DNA of 64,000 bases, from positions 4,030,001 through 4,094,000 of the forward strand of contig OZ176056.1 in the NCBI GenBank assembly GCA_964247055.1, given 5' to 3'. This DNA comes from Paragordius varius. Lineage: Eukaryota; Nematomorpha. A program made the position numbers and the translations under genes. Below, one piece after another: positions 11,967 through 25,500 of this stretch (the first letter of the stretch is position 1; each line of letters opens with the position of its first letter). Below the pieces are notes generated by a model. The model worked only from the letters and a program-made list of their open reading frames with translations. It did no database searches and was not told the DNA's origin.

Positions 11967-12845
11967 ATGATTTGGGAGACGCATATCAAACAGCTATTTG
12001 AAACTGATAACTTTTTTCAACACATCCAAACCAACCACCATAAAAGCGATAATGATAATATAATTAAATGGTTTAATTTGACCGCTCATGTAAGAAGCGA
12101 AAATAAAGGCCCAGTTTATGATATAAATGAATATCTTAACTTTCTACGGAATAACATGAAAACTGTAAATAGCAATACTAACCTAAACAATGGAGAAGAT
12201 CCTTTGTTTGATGGATCAGGGAATGGAGAGAAATGGCAAAATAGGGATTTTTTTATCCCAAACATTAATAAAACTAGCAGTCATCAATTAGAGGTTCTCG
12301 AAACAAAAAATCCTAGCAATCTTGAAGTAAAAGAACTAACCGACCAAATCGTAGAAAAGACAAAGGACAATCATGGTGTAATTAGCCTTTTAAATTCTTA
12401 CATACACCTGGCTTATGAAAATATTTGGAATTATCTTTTCGCCAAAAATACTCTTGATATCGGTACCCAAAATGAAAAAAATTTAGTTTTTCAAGATTAT
12501 TACAGAAATAATAACAATAATGCAAATCAGTATGATAACATACGTAATCAACGGTTTATGGAACCCTTGAACGAAATATTCCCCCTTTCCACACCTAAAA
12601 TTTTTAAAAAGTTAGGGATTGAAGAAAATGCCATATTATCCGCAGTAAATCTAAGATCATTCAGTATTTATGTTGATGCTCTAAGTCACATATCTATGGG
12701 ACAGTTTGTTTTGGGTCTTAATAATGTTGTCGCCCCTCATAATACGCATGAAGGTAATCACGGAGAAAACTTAAATGAAGTTAAAATGTTGGGGAGAAAG
12801 AATGCCAAAACTAACCTTGAAGAATCTCTCCTAATTAATGTATGA
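11967..12845 (+). CDS. Orphan ORF, 292 codons, unknown function
   Basis: Longest uninterrupted frame between the two hyaluronidase genes; an in-frame stop lies immediately before the ATG. The product is hydrophilic, rich in Asn, Glu, Lys and Leu, with a YRNNNNNANQYDN low-complexity run in the middle and no signal peptide, membrane segment or recognisable catalytic motif. Base composition is clearly less AT-rich than the flanking spacer, which argues for a real or recently real exon. The sequence over the stop reads AAT|GTATGATATT, a plausible splice donor, so this may be one exon of a longer gene. It starts about 45 bp beyond the end of duplication unit 1 and has no counterpart after unit 2. 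I do not recognise the family. Confidence 0.45.
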   Translation: MIWETHIKQLFETDNFFQHIQTNHHKSDNDNIIKWFNLTAHVRSENKGPVYDINEYLNFLRNNMKTVNSNTNLNNGEDPLFDGSGNGEKWQNRDFFIPNINKTSSHQLEVLETKNPSNLEVKELTDQIVEKTKDNHGVISLLNSYIHLAYENIWNYLFAKNTLDIGTQNEKNLVFQDYYRNNNNNANQYDNIRNQRFMEPLNEIFPLSTPKIFKKLGIEENAILSAVNLRSFSIYVDALSHISMGQFVLGLNNVVAPHNTHEGNHGENLNEVKMLGRKNAKTNLEESLLINV

Positions 12846-14958
12846 TATTTTTTTCAATCAAAAAATATTTACGGAAAATACTTTTTATACGGCACTGGTA
12901 ATCACTAAAAAAATTAAAATGGGTAAAAAATATGTTACTTGTCTCAAGGGCCGTAATATCGATAAAAATTTCATGGATGTTTGACAAGTTTGCAGAATAT
13001 TTATGCCCTAAATAAGTGTATTAAAAAATTATATATTACTTCTTTAGAATGGGGTTTTGATAGTTTTTATATAGACTATACTCATAATAAAGTTAAATAA
13101 AAGATTTTCCATTTTTTAGGAATGACCAATTATTCTTTTAAATATTATTACAAATCTATATAATATAGAATATATTAATTCCTTTTTTTATATAGGTTGG
13201 CCCTAGTGATGGGAATAAAGTCCATTTTGTTATATCGAAAGCTACAAATATTTTAACCCAAAATCACAATTAAACGCATTTTCGATTTGATTATTATCAT
13301 ACAAATATATGGAATACATCTTTTTAGATCATATATTCAATATCATCACATCTTCAATTTTTTTCAAAATAAATTAATCATTTATCCACATTAACAACAT
13401 ATCACTATAAACTGACTCTAATTACCACAATAAATAAGCTACAAATTATATTTATTGAATATCACTTATTAAATGTAAAATTACTCAACCACAGATTGTA
13501 ACGCGGTTCAGTTTAACGGTTCCGGATAAAATAAACTCTGTTTGAAAAAATATTTTAAGGAATTCTTTCCGATTCCATTCTTTTGTTGGTCGATCCGATC
13601 TTTATTTTGGTTTCATTTTTTCAAATCACGCATACCTTAATAATTGTGCTGCATTTATCTGAAAGTCAAAATACTTTTATATTTCAAATTTAACAAAAAA
13701 AACTAAAAGATTAAAAATAGTATTTTTGAGACGTTTGAAACCGTGGGTTAAATTTTAAAAATTGGTCTAGAACTATTTCTAAAAAAACTAGTGGCTTTTA
13801 AAATCACATTTTCCTGCATTTCAAAAACATGATTTGGCTTACTTTAAATAATTCACACTTTGTATTAATAAAAATCTTGTTAATATTAATTATATTGTGT
13901 AAACCCAATCATTTTGATAGAAAAATTAATAAAATTTAAATTATATTTGGACGTATAAAGTGCATGGTTCAAGGATATTTATTATTGAATATTCTATCTT
14001 GCTTAATTTATTTACAAAGATGGTTAATTCATTAATAATAAATTATATTAAAGATGTATATATAATAATACAGATATTCAAGGGCATTTTTATATTTATA
14101 TATTAATTATGTTTTTATTTTTTTAAACAAAAATCATAAGCCAATTCAATGCAATCCATAAAAATCATTTTGGATTATTTAATTTTATCATATTTGTATA
14201 ATTTTGCAACAATTGATTATCATTGATTGTTAGTAATATTGTAATATTTTAAAAAATAATCAACCAGCGTAATGATTTTATTATTGAAAGTATTGACTGT
14301 GGAAGTATTTGCTATTATTATAGTAAGACAATTTAATATTTCTTTTCTACATATTCAAACGTTCAAAATAAACTCTTAAACATTTCAAATTTATCCCCCC
14401 TTCTTTGGGCGATCGAATTAACCCTTAAACATCGTTTTTTTTGTTATATTTCCTTTAAATTCTTTACTTTTATTAAGAAAAAAAGGAAATTAAAAAATGT
14501 TATACTATGCCAAAAACAAATTTTTAGGTATTAATTTAATTTGGCCCAAGAAAAATAATTTATTTAAGGGAAAATTCGAAATTTTTGAGGGTGAATTAGA
14601 AATATTCGGGTTTTTTGCAACTAAAGCGATAATATACTTAATATTGGTTCAATTAACCCATTGGTATTTTATTTGTATCAGATAGTTTTTGAAAATTAAT
14701 CAATTACTACAAAAAAAATTGTTCTTATTTTAAACGCCATAAAAATAATTTTTAAATAACTTGCTTATTAAGATTAGAATAATTAGGTTAGGTTTTAAAT
14801 ATGATTCCTCTTTCACATAATTAAGAATGATTATAAAAATTTCGCGCATTCTAATCATTATGTCGTTTTTTACCCTAAAAAATATTTTTGAAATTAATAA
14901 ATTCCAGATTAAGTCTTATTTCTTTGCTTCAAAAATTAATATATCATTAAACTTTTAG
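12846..14958. other. AT-rich intergenic spacer upstream of hyaluronidase copy 2
   Basis: No supported gene. A decayed fragment resembling the second hAT-like family (TTGTCTCAAGGGCCGTAAT, about 12,940) is present. A 62-codon frame at 14497-14685 has a hydrophobic C-terminal stretch (AIIYLILVQL) and could in principle contribute a signal exon to the downstream hyaluronidase, but nothing else supports this. The promoter and first exon of copy 2 should lie here. Confidence 0.4.
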
Positions 14959-17900
14959 ATCCAAACAATGATACCAGGTTCAAAAAGCGCTACTTTAAGC
15001 CCCTCCGACTTTCAAATCATTTGGAATGCACCCACAGAAGTTTGTGGAAAACGGTAAAATACTATGTCTCTTTTCTTACAAAACAATTTGGTAAAAATAT
15101 ATATTTTTGTCCATTTATTTAAATTAAATAATTTTGCAGAATATATTGACAAAAAAGGCATAGGTAAAAATGGTATACAAAACAATTAGGATATCATACT
15201 AAAATATTAGTTCTTAATGTATTTTGTGATTTGCATAAATTGAAAAAACCAAAAAATAATAACCGAATGTAAATCATTGAACCAAATGATATAAACGATC
15301 GTAACTTATCGTATATAACCAATATAAAATACTTCAACAATGAAAATCCCTGATCCAAAAATATTGTCAAGAATATTATATAGGATAGCAAGCGTTAAAA
15401 GGTTTAAATCATATTGGGCTTCGTATAAACCATAAAATCGAATAAAACATATTGCAATCAGTAGAATTTAAGTGTCAAAACTAAAAAATCACATTTTTTG
15501 GTACATTAGATATGGCCATGATTTAAATATCTCATCCTATGGGATCATTGCTAATAATGAAGAACGATGGAACGGGGAATTAATAAATTTGCTCTATATA
15601 ACACAAATGGGACTGTGGCCTCGGCTAATTGTAAGAAATGCCTGAAATAAATCTAGAGATACGCTAGAAATTGATGAAATAATCAACGACGGTCTTCCAC
15701 ACAAAGCTAATTTACAAGCACATTTTCAAAAATTACAATCTGATATTAACAAATATATACCTGATCCTAATTATTCGGTAGATATTCTAAATTATAATTA
15801 ATTTTATTGATTATAATTCTAACTTTTTATCATTGTTATTTTCACAAGGGATTAGCCGTATTTGATATGGAGGAATATTTACCTGATTGGAACAGCATGC
15901 GCTTTGGTCCCTACCTAAAATACAGGGTATTTTCGTAATATAACGTGCTCCCTTTATGCTCTATTTGAGTTGTAATTTTGAAGTTATAAATCATAATTTA
16001 TACAGTCCTTACAATTTGATTCATCAAATTATCCGTTTAACGACAATAATAATTGCAAATAGTTGGTATATGATGTTAAGTAATTCTGCTACTTCCAATT
16101 AACGGAATTTTACAGATATTAGTGGCTCTAATGCCATACAAGTACAATAAATGAACTGGTGAAAATGTGTAAAACAGCTGATAATTTTAGTTTTTTGGGC
16201 GGTAAACAGATTGAAAATATTTAAATTTACGACAAATGTTAATTATCAATCGGATATCTTCCCACAGATTGACAGTAGCAGTTTCAGATGCAATATTTCA
16301 CTCCTACAAAGATTAGTTTGAAAAATATAATAAATATTATTAAATAATGCAAGATTAACTTTTAAAGGAATTCAATTTAGTTAACAACCACTTCTATTTT
16401 ATTTTTTTCTATTAAGCACTATGCCCAAAAGATATACAAATCAGAGCATCCCAATGCTAATACAAGCTATGCTATAACCAATGCAGGAAAGGAATTTGAA
16501 GCCGGATTAAAGCATATGATTTTAGAAACATTGTTTAAAGCCAAAGCTCAAAGACCCAAGGCGCTTTGGGGTTACTGGGGATATCCCAAGTGTACCAGGT
16601 TTGAATCAGAAATGACTTGATATACATATTTTTAAACTATTTTTAGTGTCCTGTTATAAACCTACCTAAACGCTAAAATTTTTTTTATCGGAAAATGGAA
16701 TCTCGTTGGCTTTTTATTCATTAATTTAGCTACATCAGAAACACTATATGCCAATATAAGAATTTCGCTAATACAACAACTTGTCAGGCTTTAGGTTTTA
16801 TGGAAAACCAATAGGGTTTTTTTTAGAAAACTGGGATTGGCAAATAATGCAGCTCTTCTTGAACATGTCATAAAAATTCACTTAAATATTTCAAACAATC
16901 TATTTATCCAAAAATTATTTTAATTTTAAGCTAAATTAACTCGAAGCGATATTACTTTTAACAAAGTTTCACATTTTTCCTGCTTTATAACTCATTTTTT
17001 AAAAATATCAAATAATATTCCTTTCAAAAAACCTTGTTTAATAAAGTTTTATTCATGATTCAATATGCGAAAATATGCACGCAACCTATTATTTTAATCA
17101 ATTACATAAAGACAAATTATTTTTAGTTATTGTATAACAAGGGTTTACAACACAAATGACTTAGCGGGCCGCACATTCGGATCAAAACATCCGATGGCCG
17201 CATTCGTATAATATATGGTTATTGGACAAATATTATTTATAAAACATAAGACTGTAAAAATTACTATTTATTAATTTTAGTTAGTTAATTACCGAAATTC
17301 AAAAAGACTTATGCAAAAAATTTGTTAAAGAACAATTTTTTAGATTGATTTTGTTAAATTTCATATTTAAAGTTTCTCGCGGGCTGGACAAATATTTTAG
17401 AGAGCCGGATGAGACCACGGGCCACGGGCCTTGGACGCCCCTGTTGAAATCAAAATGATGTTACGAAAAATTAATTTGGAGAGATGTAATATTAAATCTA
17501 ATTTTTTATAAATTTACAGAACTTTAAATGATTTACAATGTGATGCGATTAAACGTAAGCAAAACAATGCAATAAAATGGATGTTCCATCATTCCAAAGC
17601 CCTATTCCCAGCCATGTATTTGAATGAGAAAGCTTTGCCAAACGTGGAACATCGTGGCATATTCATGATAAAAAGTAGAAATTGCTAATTTTGAATTATT
17701 TAAAGTTTAAAACATATGTTGGGCAATGATTTGTTTTACAGTGAAAATAATTATTCGTACAAAACATGGTATTATAAAGAAACAAATATATATTTTCAAA
17801 GACAACCACTTGATTTTTCAATTATCAATTATTTACTTACAATCGTATGATAGTGTTACCAATTTACATCTCTATTTCCTATATTACAGTTTAATACAGT

Positions 17901-20298
17901 GAGTAAGTTAGTTATAAAAATCAAGTTTTAAAAAGTATAGAGAGGTATTTGAAAAAAATATTTGTCTTTATGATATTTTGTCTGTATAATTTTAATTTTA
18001 ACTGCATATATATATATGATAAATAGTGATGCTAGAAAGTCGCCGGGTTCGACGGCTTGTGTCAAAACCCCTACCTATTTATGCCTACATTCGTTACACG
18101 TTTCAGAATTCACCTATCTATTCATTTCTGACAGCGAGAGATTTTGAAAATAATATGGGACAGGCAATTGATACCGGATTAAATGGGATTGTAAATATTA
18201 TTATTTATAAAATATTATTTTTTTATTTATTGTTCCCTTATATCAGGGACCAACACGCTTTGACAGGTCAAATATTATTATTTTCACCAAAATATACCTT
18301 GTACTCCTTTAAAAATCCTTTTTTATACTTTTTTATATTAAGGTCGATTCAAAATTTTGATAATTGGGAATAAGATTTGATCCTAATTCAATATATTAGA
18401 TATGTTAGGCATAAGAGGAGAGGTATGCTGGAAGAAGAAATAAAATATTAAACCGATATGATATGAAATATTGGTCATAATTTTTAACGCATTTTCTAAT
18501 ATGCAAATTTGACTATATGATTTTTAATAATGTATTATAATATATCACTAAAACCATAAAAGAGGTATATACGGGTCAATTTAATTGAAAAATTATGCAA
18601 TGTTTTTACAAGTTTTAATTATTTTTTAGATTATTTGGGGTTCTCATTCCGATTTTGGTGATTGCGAAAAGTTAGCCGAATACATGAAAACTACGTTAGG
18701 GTCTATTGCTGCAAAAATGTTGAAGTACTCTAAAGGTAGGATAAATATTATATTGTTTTTCTTCAAACGCTGTATTTTTTATGCATTTTTGCGTATATAT
18801 AAGTAATGATAACTGAATCCAAATATAAGAAAGGTTTTAAAGATTAGCGCGAACAGACTGCTTAATTTATTTTATGGTATTTTGTATGGTTGAAAAGGAA
18901 TAAAACAAAAAAATATTAAGTCACATTTCGATGATGCTGAATATATCTATAACCTTAAGTTTTTCAATAAGATTTGTTAGCCTTCGAAACAATTTATATG
19001 TAATTTCCATCCTATGACGAACGAATTTAATCTGTTGATATAAAATTTATTAAATTACAAATAATATACCTTTTATGGTATCTTAATATGCGTACATACC
19101 GTTTTAACCATACTTCAAAATAACATCAACCAAGTTTCAACAAAACTTTGCTTAATTATATCAAAGCAAATTATGCAATTTTAAAAAAATAATTTATTTT
19201 AAGGTCATAATTTAACATATAATAAAAATGTTGCAATTTTGGCACTTTTACGTTTATTTTAAAAATACGGTTTTGGGTTTTAACAGTTCTGATCAGAACT
19301 CAAAATTTTAATTTTGTAAATATATTAGCAATCTATTTTTTGTGTCATGCATAGTGCACTTAATCTTTATTGAAAAATTGTGTCAGGTTCTCATAAAATG
19401 CTTTTGTTTTAAGGCTTAAGAGTCATTTGAAAAGGTAATTTCCACTGATAATTGCTGGTTATATTAGCGGGCGTACATAATTTTATAAAAAAAGCTTAAA
19501 GGTTAATACTCTACAGACTGTGTCAGCTGCATCACCGTTTTCATGGTTGAAAACATGTGTAGTAATAAAAAAAATATGTTTATATAAATCCATGCATTTT
19601 ACACATAACACACATAACAGGGATTATATAATGCATCTTGTTAGAATATATATATATATAAATATCATAATGCATTTAACTGGGGAGGGGGGGAAGGGGC
19701 TTAAATATAATTTTTTAAAGTATTCTTAATTTTTATGGTGACTGTCCAAAATTAGCCAATATTATTTCAAATATAAAAACTTGAAATATACTATAAAAAG
19801 AATTCTATGTATATAATGGTTTATATAAGTAGTGCTGATTAAAAAATTTAGAAGGCCGTAATAAACATAAATCTTGTCTCAGGGCCGCGAACCATATACC
19901 TATAAAAGTTTCATAGCTGCTTGACACATTTGCAAATGCCGACAGCCATTATAATATTAACAAATTGAATAAATAATTCAGGGCTATAAAGCACTTTTAG
20001 GGCTACATGCGGCCCATGGGCAGCGGTGGTTTATAGAGTTTGAGACAAGTTTAAACCGAAATTGGTATTTTTAGTCAATAAAAGTTTACATTTTTGCCTG
20101 ATTATTATATTTATATTAATATTTATAGCATGCAATGCCATAGTATGTAATTCCACGACCCACAAAAATAAACGATGCATAAATAAATTATTTTTGGGTG
20201 AATCAAGCAAACATATACCTCCCAATGCCTATGCCAAGTTTTGGGATATTCCAAATTACGAAGAAATTGTCAACTTTCCAAATTATGTTTGTCGATGA
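14959..20298 (+). CDS. Hyaluronidase (GH56), copy 2, probably disabled
   Basis: Second tandem copy. Exons by similarity and phase: 14959-15053, 15510-15777, 15849-15926, 16417-16598, 17520-17674, 18027-18190, 18630-18735 and 20129-20298, giving about 405 codons, near the usual family length. N-terminal landmarks are SDFQIIWNAPTEVC (family F.VYWN.PT..C), SSYGIIAN and KANLQAHFQKL. The catalytic loop GLAVFDMEEYLPDW keeps the Asp-x-Glu pair of family 56 (human IDWEEW). A signal-peptide exon was not identified; an ATG lies inside the 14959 exon but without a hydrophobic leader. The second exon's reading frame is interrupted once, while every other exon is open and well conserved. This looks like a recently disabled gene, a polymorphism or a sequencing error. 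All introns sit at the same places as in copy 1 where both are visible. Confidence 0.82.
17149..17444. mobile_element. hAT-like remnant, duplicated copy
   Basis: Same element at the same intron position in hyaluronidase copy 2, with the GGGCCGCACATTCGG left motif and a GGACGCCCCTG right end. It came with the segmental duplication and did not insert independently. Confidence 0.6.
19829..20033. mobile_element. Second hAT-like family fragment, duplicated copy
   Basis: Orthologous to the fragment at 4319-4511, with the same GGGCCGCGAACC, AGCACTTTTAGGGC and CGGCCCATGGGCAGCGG motifs, upstream of the last hyaluronidase exon of copy 2. Confidence 0.5.
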
Positions 20299-20989
20299 AA
20301 TTTTTAATTATCAAATATCTTATGTTTATGGTTAATAAATAATTCTAAAATTGCCTTTTTGTTTTTCACTTACATTACTTTTACAGTTAATTTATGAATT
20401 TGACCCAATCTTATAAATATTCCCTATAAAAATAAATATCATTTTAGAAATAATATGATTATCATTTTAGCGATATTAATTGATAAAGCTAAAATGTCTG
20501 TTTATGTATTATAAGATAATTTTGAAAGAATTATATTTTTGACAATAACTTAATGTTATCAAGCATAAGAATTTATAATATATAAAAGGAAATCTATATA
20601 TTTATAAAAATGGAAAGTGGTGGCTTTGTTGGAAAACCGGTAGACCAATTCAAATTCAAATGTCAAAAAAATAATATTTGAATGCCCCGACAATAGCTTA
20701 GCTCTTTTTTTAGGTCCCAAGTTCGGGTCCATTCCGTGTAAAAAACAGGTTTTTTTGAAAACACATCCACAAACGTGTTATTGAGACAATTTTCCGGAAA
20801 ACGTGATGGACAATTCAATTTCAAATATGTTTTTTTTACTTATTGATGATTGCGCCGAACATATTAGTCTCGCTTTTTTAATTTAGGCCCTCTTTTTACC
20901 CACTCCCCATGTAAAATGCCATTTTGTAAAAAACTAAGCCCACAAAAATAATTTTTTGAATCTATTCCATCAAAGTATGAGACCGTAAA
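20299..20989. other. Intergenic spacer with degenerate satellite
   Basis: AT-rich DNA after hyaluronidase copy 2. From about 20,625 it aligns with 5,370-5,560 of copy 1 and looks like strongly diverged monomers (TTTTCCGGAAAACGTGATGG, TTAGGCCCTCTTTTTACCC). No gene. Confidence 0.5.
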
Positions 20990-22580
20990 ATTTCAATAAG
21001 GATTCCAGGTATCTGTTAAAAGGCAAAAATTTTAGTCGAGCGTTTCTTTTATATTGGCTGCCGGGTAAGGAGATACCCGCTAAAAACTGCGTCGAAAATA
21101 GCGTGATTTTGGGGCTAAATTTAATAAAACCTATCAGGCCATATGAGTTCAATAGGTGCTTAAAATATTACCCGTAACAAGGCAAAAATCTAGGTCGTAC
21201 GTTTTTTTTAAATTAGCCGTTAATTAGGCCCTTCACGCCCTGAAAAATGCCCCACCATAGAAGGATATTTTAGCTTTGAGGCATTTTTCCAAAAAAATCA
21301 AAGCATATGGAATCAATCATGATTCCAGTTCTCCGTAAAAAGACAAAAAATTTATTTAAGCGCTCTTTTGGATCAGCCTCTGGGTAGGGAGCTACCCGAC
21401 TAAAACTGCGCCACCATATTGAAATTGCGTTATTTAGGAGTTATTTTTCAGAATACATATCCGGTCATATAAATTTTATAAGGGATTGAAATATCGATCG
21501 TAAAAAGGCAAAAAATTAAGTCGAGCGGTTTTAAATTACCCCTTAATTAGGCGTCTTGAAAAATGCGCCACCATAGAATGACTTTTTTGTTTTCAGCCAA
21601 TAATTCGAAAATCTCATTAGAGTATATGGGATCAATCATTATTCCAGGTATTACCCGAATTATAAATTTTAATCGAGCGTTTTTATATTTCGCCCCTGGT
21701 TAGGGGGCTACCCGCTTAAAACTGCTTCACCATATCGATACAGCATGCCTTTGAAGCCAAATTTCAGGAAGCTTATGAGACAATGTGAGTTAAGGGCTTA
21801 AAATATTTATTACCCCTTAAAAAACAAATATTTTAGATAGGGGTTATTTCATTGAGTCGCTAAGTAAAGTTTTACGCCCTGAAAAATGCGCCGCCATAGA
21901 ACAATTTTTTTAGTTTGGAAGCAACATTTCCAAGAACCAATGGGAACATATATCCATGATAATTCAAGATATTCCCCACATAAAGACAAAATTTTGCCCA
22001 ACGCTTTTTTTATACCTGCCCTTAGGTAAGAAACCCGCCCATAATTGCGTCATTATATAGAAATTGCGTTGTTTTGGAACTAATTAGAAAACTTATAAAG
22101 CCATATGTATTTGAAGTTCGAAATATTACCCGTAACTAGGTAAAAAAGGTGAGTTATTTATTAATCAATTTGGGACCTTTATACAAAAAAATACGCCATC
22201 ATAGAACGATTATTTAGTTTTGAGGCATTTGTTGAGATGATGGTACTAAAGATGATTCCAAATATTTTCCCTATAAAAGCAAAAAATTAACTTAGCGCTT
22301 TTTGCATAATAGGTCTACCGGTTTAAAACTGAAACGTCATACAAAAATGGCGTGGTTTTGGAGCTATTTCAAAAAACTTAAAAAGTCTTACGACAATAAA
22401 GGCTTTAAAAAATAACAATAATAAGTTAAAAATTACAGAATAGCGGGTTTTCCCTTTAGCCGTCACTTTGGGGCCTTCACACAGTAAACAATATATTAGT
22501 ACGAATGCACAGTTTTGAAACCTATATGAAGGACCGTTTTTATCCTATAAGATCATAGCTATTAAATAATGTTTCGAAAA
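20990..22580 (+). repeat. Satellite-like array, dimeric ~320-bp unit (copy 2)
   Basis: Uninterrupted version of the array. Monomer starts (GGCAAAA-type motif) fall near 21021, 21181, 21343, 21505, 21664, 21823, 21985, 22141, 22275 and 22432, a spacing of about 160 bp. ATTCCAGGTATT landmarks fall near 21001, 21320, 21640, 21958 and 22252, a dimer period of about 320 bp. Types A and B alternate as described for copy 1. GC content is higher than in the surrounding DNA. No ORF is preserved between monomers, so this is not a repeated protein domain. Confidence 0.8.
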
Positions 22581-22591
22581 AATCCACATAT

Positions 22592-25500
22592 ATGGATCAT
22601 TTTATTAAACATTTTTTTTAAAAAAGCGCCCCCTCCACCCCAAGAAGTCCGAAAAACTTCCTCGGGCTGCGTAACAGCACGAGATTTATGCTAGTCATTA
22701 ATAAATATCTTTCAGTTAATTTTCCAATTTTTTGTTTATCATTATTTTACGGAATTAATACAAAATTCCGTCATTTACCATTACAATATCATCTTTATCT
22801 TATTTTAACAAAAAAGAGTGCTTCTTATTTATTAAATTGATTTCTATGAAATCCCTAAGTAACTATACTCTAAATCTAGGCGAGTGCTAACAAGCACAAA
22901 ACTAATCTGCGATTACTATTGACCAAAGGGTTTCACATATCGTTTATAATTTCTGATAAATATTTCAATATTTTCTATTTATTTTCGTTTATCATTATTT
23001 TACAGAAACAACAAATATATTAAAAAATATAATCAATCCGTCATTTACCATTAAAATAATTTACGTTTAATATAAATTCTCTTTGAAGTAATAAATCGGC
23101 ATTAGGGACATTATTTTAAATTAGTTTGGCTACCATTCCTTTTTCAACTTTTAATTCGAGTAATATTGCTTTATAGGTATCATTTTTAACCCAAAAAATC
23201 TGACGGGCCGCACATAAAACATTTGTCGTATATAGAATTTAATTACCATTAAATATATTTTACAAATTTGATATTATTTAATATTAACAAAACATCTCAA
23301 GCTTATTTACTTGAATCATCAGTTTCTATGATATTGGAATGAGTCCAACTTAAATATTAAAATTATGGTTAGATAAAAAAATATAGCATATAACAGTTTG
23401 TTTCATTTAAACCTTTTTTGCAATAAAAACCGATTTGGATCGTATCAAAATGTATCTTTTTTTTCGGCATAATTGAGGTATGTTCAGATATTAAAATTAT
23501 TTTTTATACCATATTAATTGATCCTTTAAAGTATATACAATTAAAGTAAAACCGGAAGCCGGATACTCTTGTTGGAATTGTCTTTAGAATTTAAACTAGT
23601 TTTCATCGGGATTGTTTTTGATTTTAGGATGTATTTTGCGTTTGTGTGCTTTTTAAAATTATATCACATATTTTTCAAAAAATATTTATTTTTGATTTTC
23701 AAGAAATTTAAAACTTTTATCATTATTATATATATACATATTTAATATAAAAATGACTTTTTTTATATTCACGATATTATAATGCAGAGGTGGCGTTTAA
23801 ACTAATTATCTCATAGTTCATTTTAAATTTTATTTTTACCTTTGACAAAGATTATTTGTAGTGATCGAAAATTCACTTTAATAAATCCATTCAATTACCC
23901 TATTTATAATCTTAAAATACAATGTAGCCCAATTTTTTATTATATAATATAAAAATTATTTTTATTAGCAGCATAACTGTCACGTTAATATTTCATATTA
24001 ACATAGGTTGAATATTAAAATCCTTTTTATGAGTGTGATATTAGCCTAATAATTAATTTTAATCTCTAAATCTTTCAATTTTTCCTTAAATTTATTGATA
24101 AAATATAGTAAGATGCATATACATTAACAAATTAAGATTAGATTATATAAATTTGGCTTTAGGCAGTAAATACGATACGAGGTGTTAAAATATAATAATA
24201 TATATATATATATTTGCAAACAAGTATGCGTATTTTTAACAATTTTTCAATATAATTAATAATTAAAAAATATTTGTTCATTTATTTATAAAATAAAGTT
24301 ATAAAAATCTTTTTTTGAAAACACAAAATTAAGATACTTAAAATAGTTATGTTTGAAAATATATATATATCACTATAAAAAACACATAATAGTAATATTT
24401 GGTTAATTATCAAATTTTGGAAGTATGATATAATTATATATGCAAAAAATAAGAAGACATTAAAGTGTTTATCACATTGTTCATATGCAAAAATATATTT
24501 TTATATCATTATAATTTATTTAAAATCGTATTTTATGTATATTGTCAATATTTATTTATAAAACATCCATCTAATAAATTATAATAATCTAGTCAAAAAA
24601 TATATATTCTTGAAATCCATTTTCGACAACAGCTGATCTGAATTTTATTTAAAAATTTATTGAGAGACCATTCAATGTTTGCAATAGGTAATATATTTTC
24701 TCCAAAAATTAATTAACTTATTTATATTAGACCTAATAAAAATCAGCTGATTTTAATAATTTCCCTTTTAAATTGCTTAAATATAGTTAATAAAAATATT
24801 GGGTTAAATTATCTGATCATATATAAATAATATTTTATTTTTAAAAGTTAAATATTCTTTTTATAAAACATGTCACTTATAAATTATAATATTGATTAGT
24901 AAATAAGTGTATTAAGGTGAGTTGGAAATATCATAAATGAATTTTTGCTATGTCGCACTTTTTTGCCCTAGTTTTGGGGTATTATATAGCTAAATAATTT
25001 ACATTTTTTAAAGTTATTTTAATTAAAATTGATTTATCCAACATTGTTCACATGTATTGGATTAAAAAGCTTATATTTTTTACATTTTGTTACTTCTAGA
25101 GGCTAAAATTGGGACAGCTCTAAAACACGATTGAAATGAACAGCTGATATTAAATTCAAAATATATCAAATTTTTGCTAGTAAAATGTAGTTTGAAAGCC
25201 TTTTAAAGTCAATTATTTACATTTTCTAACCATCATATGCATTTATTTGCCTGTTACAGCATTTAAAAAAAGAACATAGAAATATGGGCGGCAAAAAAGT
25301 TTGGAAAGAATTTTTTAAAATTTACATTTTTTTAAAAAAAATTGTATAATGCGCCTAAACGACTAAAGAAAACATATAATTCGGTCAATACTTTTTAAAA
25401 TGGAAGTCCAATCATCTGGGATACAAACTCTCCAAAAGGTAATGGAGCTTAGACTTGTTTCAAAAAAATTAAAACCAAAATTGCCTTAATTTTATTAAAA

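Larger units (their letters stand above)
16107..22591 (+). repeat. Tandem segmental duplication, unit copy 2
   Basis: Counterpart of the segment at 1-11,921. The left border given here is only where copy 1 enters the window; homology probably extends further left through the N-terminal exons. It lacks the Ty3/gypsy insertion and one stretch of about 200 bp of satellite present in copy 1. A segment of about 300 bp found before the array in copy 1 (about 5,040-5,340) is absent at that place here, but related sequence occurs after the array at about 23,040-23,160. Confidence 0.8.

Noticed and set aside
14497-14685. Signal-peptide exon for hyaluronidase copy 2
   Set aside because: The hydrophobic stretch is at the wrong end of the frame and the phase fit is only achieved with a weak donor; left as spacer.
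15510-15777. A very short intron beginning GTAAGA that would remove the interruption in hyaluronidase copy 2
   Set aside because: The candidate would be only about 26 nt and its removal would break the phase with the next exon, so it does not explain the sequence.
20990-22580. CRISPR-like or protein-domain repeat
   Set aside because: Monomers are ~160 bp, diverged and full of stops in all frames. The organism is a eukaryote, so this is a satellite-like repeat.
22623-22690. tRNA or structured RNA in the GC-richer patch
   Set aside because: Only a short GAAGT/ACTTC hairpin is visible, with no cloverleaf and no A or B box pair.
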